Shown piece by piece: positions 5,259 to 6,201 of a stretch of DNA of 6,201 nt. Position numbers and translations under genes: made by a program. A model generated the notes under the pieces. The model had not been told where the DNA came from and searched no databases. It saw only the letters and a program-made list of their open reading frames with translations. This DNA is from an uncultured Bacilli bacterium (lineage in GTDB: Bacteria; Bacillota_I; Bacilli_A; RF39; UBA660), in contig CAJTIX010000035.1 in the NCBI GenBank assembly GCA_910576795.1, forward strand, positions 1 through 6,201. Reading direction: 5' to 3'. The first letter of the stretch is position 1. The number at the start of each line of letters is the position of its first letter.

Positions 5259-5816
5259 ATGATTGAAGTAAATGATATTAAAACGGGTATGACCCTCATT
5301 ATTGAAGATAATATTTATCAGGTAATTGAGTTCTTACATGTAAAACCTGGTAAAGGTTCTGCCTTTATGAAAACCAAACTTAAAAATTTAAGAACTGGTG
5401 GAACAATTGAAAGAACATTTAATACCAACGTAAAGTTTGAAAAAGCAAATATTGAAAAATCAAATGTACAATATTTATATAATACTGGAGATACCTATTA
5501 TTTTATGAATATGGAAACTTATGAACAATTGGAGCTATCAAGTGATCAAATTGGTGATGATAAGAATTTCTTAATTGAAAATATGATGGTGATTGTTTCT
5601 TTCTTTAAGGGAGAATTATTAGGTGTTATTTTACCAGATAAAATTGAAATGACGATTACAACTACAGAACCAGCTGTAAAAGGAAATACAACCAATAATG
5701 CAACCAAAGATGCTTATGTTGAAACTGGCCTTTTAGTACGTGTTCCACTTTTTATTGAACAAGGAGAAAAGATTTTGGTTTCTACAAGCGATGGAAAGTA
5801 CGTATCAAGAGCTTAA
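5259..5816 (+). CDS. efp: Elongation factor P
   Basis: This 185-residue protein has the same length as B. subtilis EF-P. It binds ribosomes stalled at consecutive prolines, between the P and E sites, and promotes peptide-bond formation. The N-terminal KOW-like domain carries the loop HVKPGKGSAF with Lys32 at the tip, the residue that is modified in many bacteria (5-aminopentanol on Lys32 in B. subtilis); the modifying genes are not here. The middle OB domain contains QYLYNTGDTYYFMNMETYEQ, and the C-terminal OB domain has the family signature around KGNTTNNATKDAYVETGL and ends DGKYVSRA. AAAGGAG (5244-5250) lies 8 nt before the ATG. It follows rpmG in what looks like a two-gene ribosome operon. 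Its last codons (Arg-Ala-stop) form part of the terminator hairpin at 5807-5827. Confidence 0.97.
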   Translation: MIEVNDIKTGMTLIIEDNIYQVIEFLHVKPGKGSAFMKTKLKNLRTGGTIERTFNTNVKFEKANIEKSNVQYLYNTGDTYYFMNMETYEQLELSSDQIGDDKNFLIENMMVIVSFFKGELLGVILPDKIEMTITTTEPAVKGNTTNNATKDAYVETGLLVRVPLFIEQGEKILVSTSDGKYVSRA

Positions 5817-5827
5817 GCTCTTTTTTT
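5807..5827 (+). terminator. efp: Intrinsic terminator of rpmG-efp
   Basis: AAGAGC (5807-5812) pairs perfectly with GCTCTT (5817-5822) around the 4-nt loop TTAA, followed by a T run to 5827. The loop contains the efp stop codon (TAA, 5814-5816), and the ascending arm covers the last Ser, Arg and Ala codons of efp. The stem is palindromic, so the hairpin forms on both strands, but the T run favours the + direction. Confidence 0.85.
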
Positions 5828-5874
5828 GTTCAAATATTACAAATAAGAAAAGGAAAAAGAAAAATCATCTTGTA

Positions 5875-5883
5875 TGTTATAAG
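5875..5883 (+). promoter_or_regulatory. Weak candidate extended -10 element for the Rpn gene
   Basis: TGTTATAAG has the TGn extension and five of six -10 matches (TATAAG, 5878-5883), but no -35 is recognisable at 16-18 bp upstream. The implied start at about 5890 would fall within the Shine-Dalgarno. This is the only candidate in the 69-bp gap after the efp terminator, which is otherwise A-rich and holds no other recognised signal. Confidence 0.25.
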
Positions 5884-5896
5884 TAGAGGTGATGAA

Positions 5897-6201
5897 ATGA
5901 AAAAGTTCTATAATGGAAAATATGATATTGTATTTAAAACAGTTATGTGTGACGAAACCAATCCACATATGTTAAAAATCTTCCTAGAACATATTCTCAA
6001 AATTAAAATCGATGAAATCATCTTCTTACAAAATGAACTCAAAATCAATGATGTAAATGAAAGAAGAAAAATAGTGGATTTATTCGTGAAAGTGAAAAAT
6101 AAGTATATTCATATTGAATTAAACCAAAGTCATAAAGACTATCTTCATGTTAGAAACTTCTGTTACTTCACCAATCTCTATTCCAAACATACAAGAAAAG
6201 G
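5897..6201 (+). CDS. Rpn-family PD-(D/E)XK nuclease / putative transposase, 3'-truncated by window
   Basis: The first 101 codons are present and the frame is open to the window end. The protein begins MKKFYNGKYDIVFKTVMCDE, followed by a helical LKIFLEHILKIKIDEI. Then comes the nuclease core: D61 in RKIVDLFVKV and, thirteen residues on, E74-L-N in KYIHIELNQSH, followed by a Tyr/Arg-rich helix (YLHVRNFCYF). This layout matches the PDDEXK_2 / Rpn (recombination-promoting nuclease) family, where the motif is D...(E)xQ or ExN. These proteins are often annotated as transposases and occur in many copies in gut Bacillota; their cellular role is poorly known. GAGGTGA (5886-5892) lies 4 nt before the ATG. 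Codon use differs from its neighbours: Phe is TTC in 6 of 7 codons, against none in sod and about 1 of 14 in nfo, and CTC occurs three times. No terminal repeats are visible in the part shown. Confidence 0.8.
   Translation, partial: MKKFYNGKYDIVFKTVMCDETNPHMLKIFLEHILKIKIDEIIFLQNELKINDVNERRKIVDLFVKVKNKYIHIELNQSHKDYLHVRNFCYFTNLYSKHTRK

Overview
The window is AT-rich bacterial DNA with strong Shine-Dalgarno sites, sigma-A-type promoters and TAA at all eight visible stop codons. Trp is read as TGG, so the standard bacterial code applies. Gene content and order point to a low-GC Gram-positive (Bacillota, Bacilli-like). The Rpn-type gene at the right edge and the reduced spacing would suit an uncultivated gut member of that class, but that is inference. 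No 16S rRNA or other decisive taxonomic marker is present.

Layout. Position 1-366 (+) is the 3' part of a COG2426 'small multidrug export' membrane protein. Position 429-1019 (+) is an unrecognised protein with two N-terminal membrane helices and a long charged cytoplasmic tail. Position 1071-1982 (+) is endonuclease IV (nfo). Convergent with it and overlapping its stop, 1973-2236 (-) is a small DUF2624/YqfT-like protein. From a divergent 82-bp gap, 2319-2939 (+) encodes an Mn/Fe superoxide dismutase, overlapped by 2911-4995 (+), a class B penicillin-binding protein of the elongation (PbpA/PBP2b) type. A strong extended -10 promoter then drives 5072-5239 (+), ribosomal protein L33, and 5259-5816 (+), elongation factor P, closed by an intrinsic terminator. 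At 5897 (+) an Rpn-family PD-(D/E)XK nuclease/putative transposase gene begins and runs off the window.

How the genes fit together. As I remember them, nfo, yqfT, sodA, pbpA, rpmG and efp lie in the same order but more spread out in Bacillus, and sodA-pbp-rpmG are adjacent in Staphylococcus. This looks like a compacted version of that chromosomal neighbourhood: DNA repair, superoxide defence, side-wall peptidoglycan synthesis and translation. The Rpn gene breaks the housekeeping theme, and its codon use differs from its neighbours.

Regulatory signals are unusually tightly packed. Promoters begin 1-2 nt after a stop codon or inside a terminator hairpin, and terminators are embedded in coding sequence at 2004-2029 and 5807-5827. 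No gene-free stretch exceeds about 85 bases. I saw no CRISPR array, tRNA, rRNA, insertion-sequence ends or clearly novel multi-gene system. The points most worth checking are the overlapping expression signals, the Trp-poor superoxide dismutase, the Cys pair in the PBP and the atypical Rpn gene.
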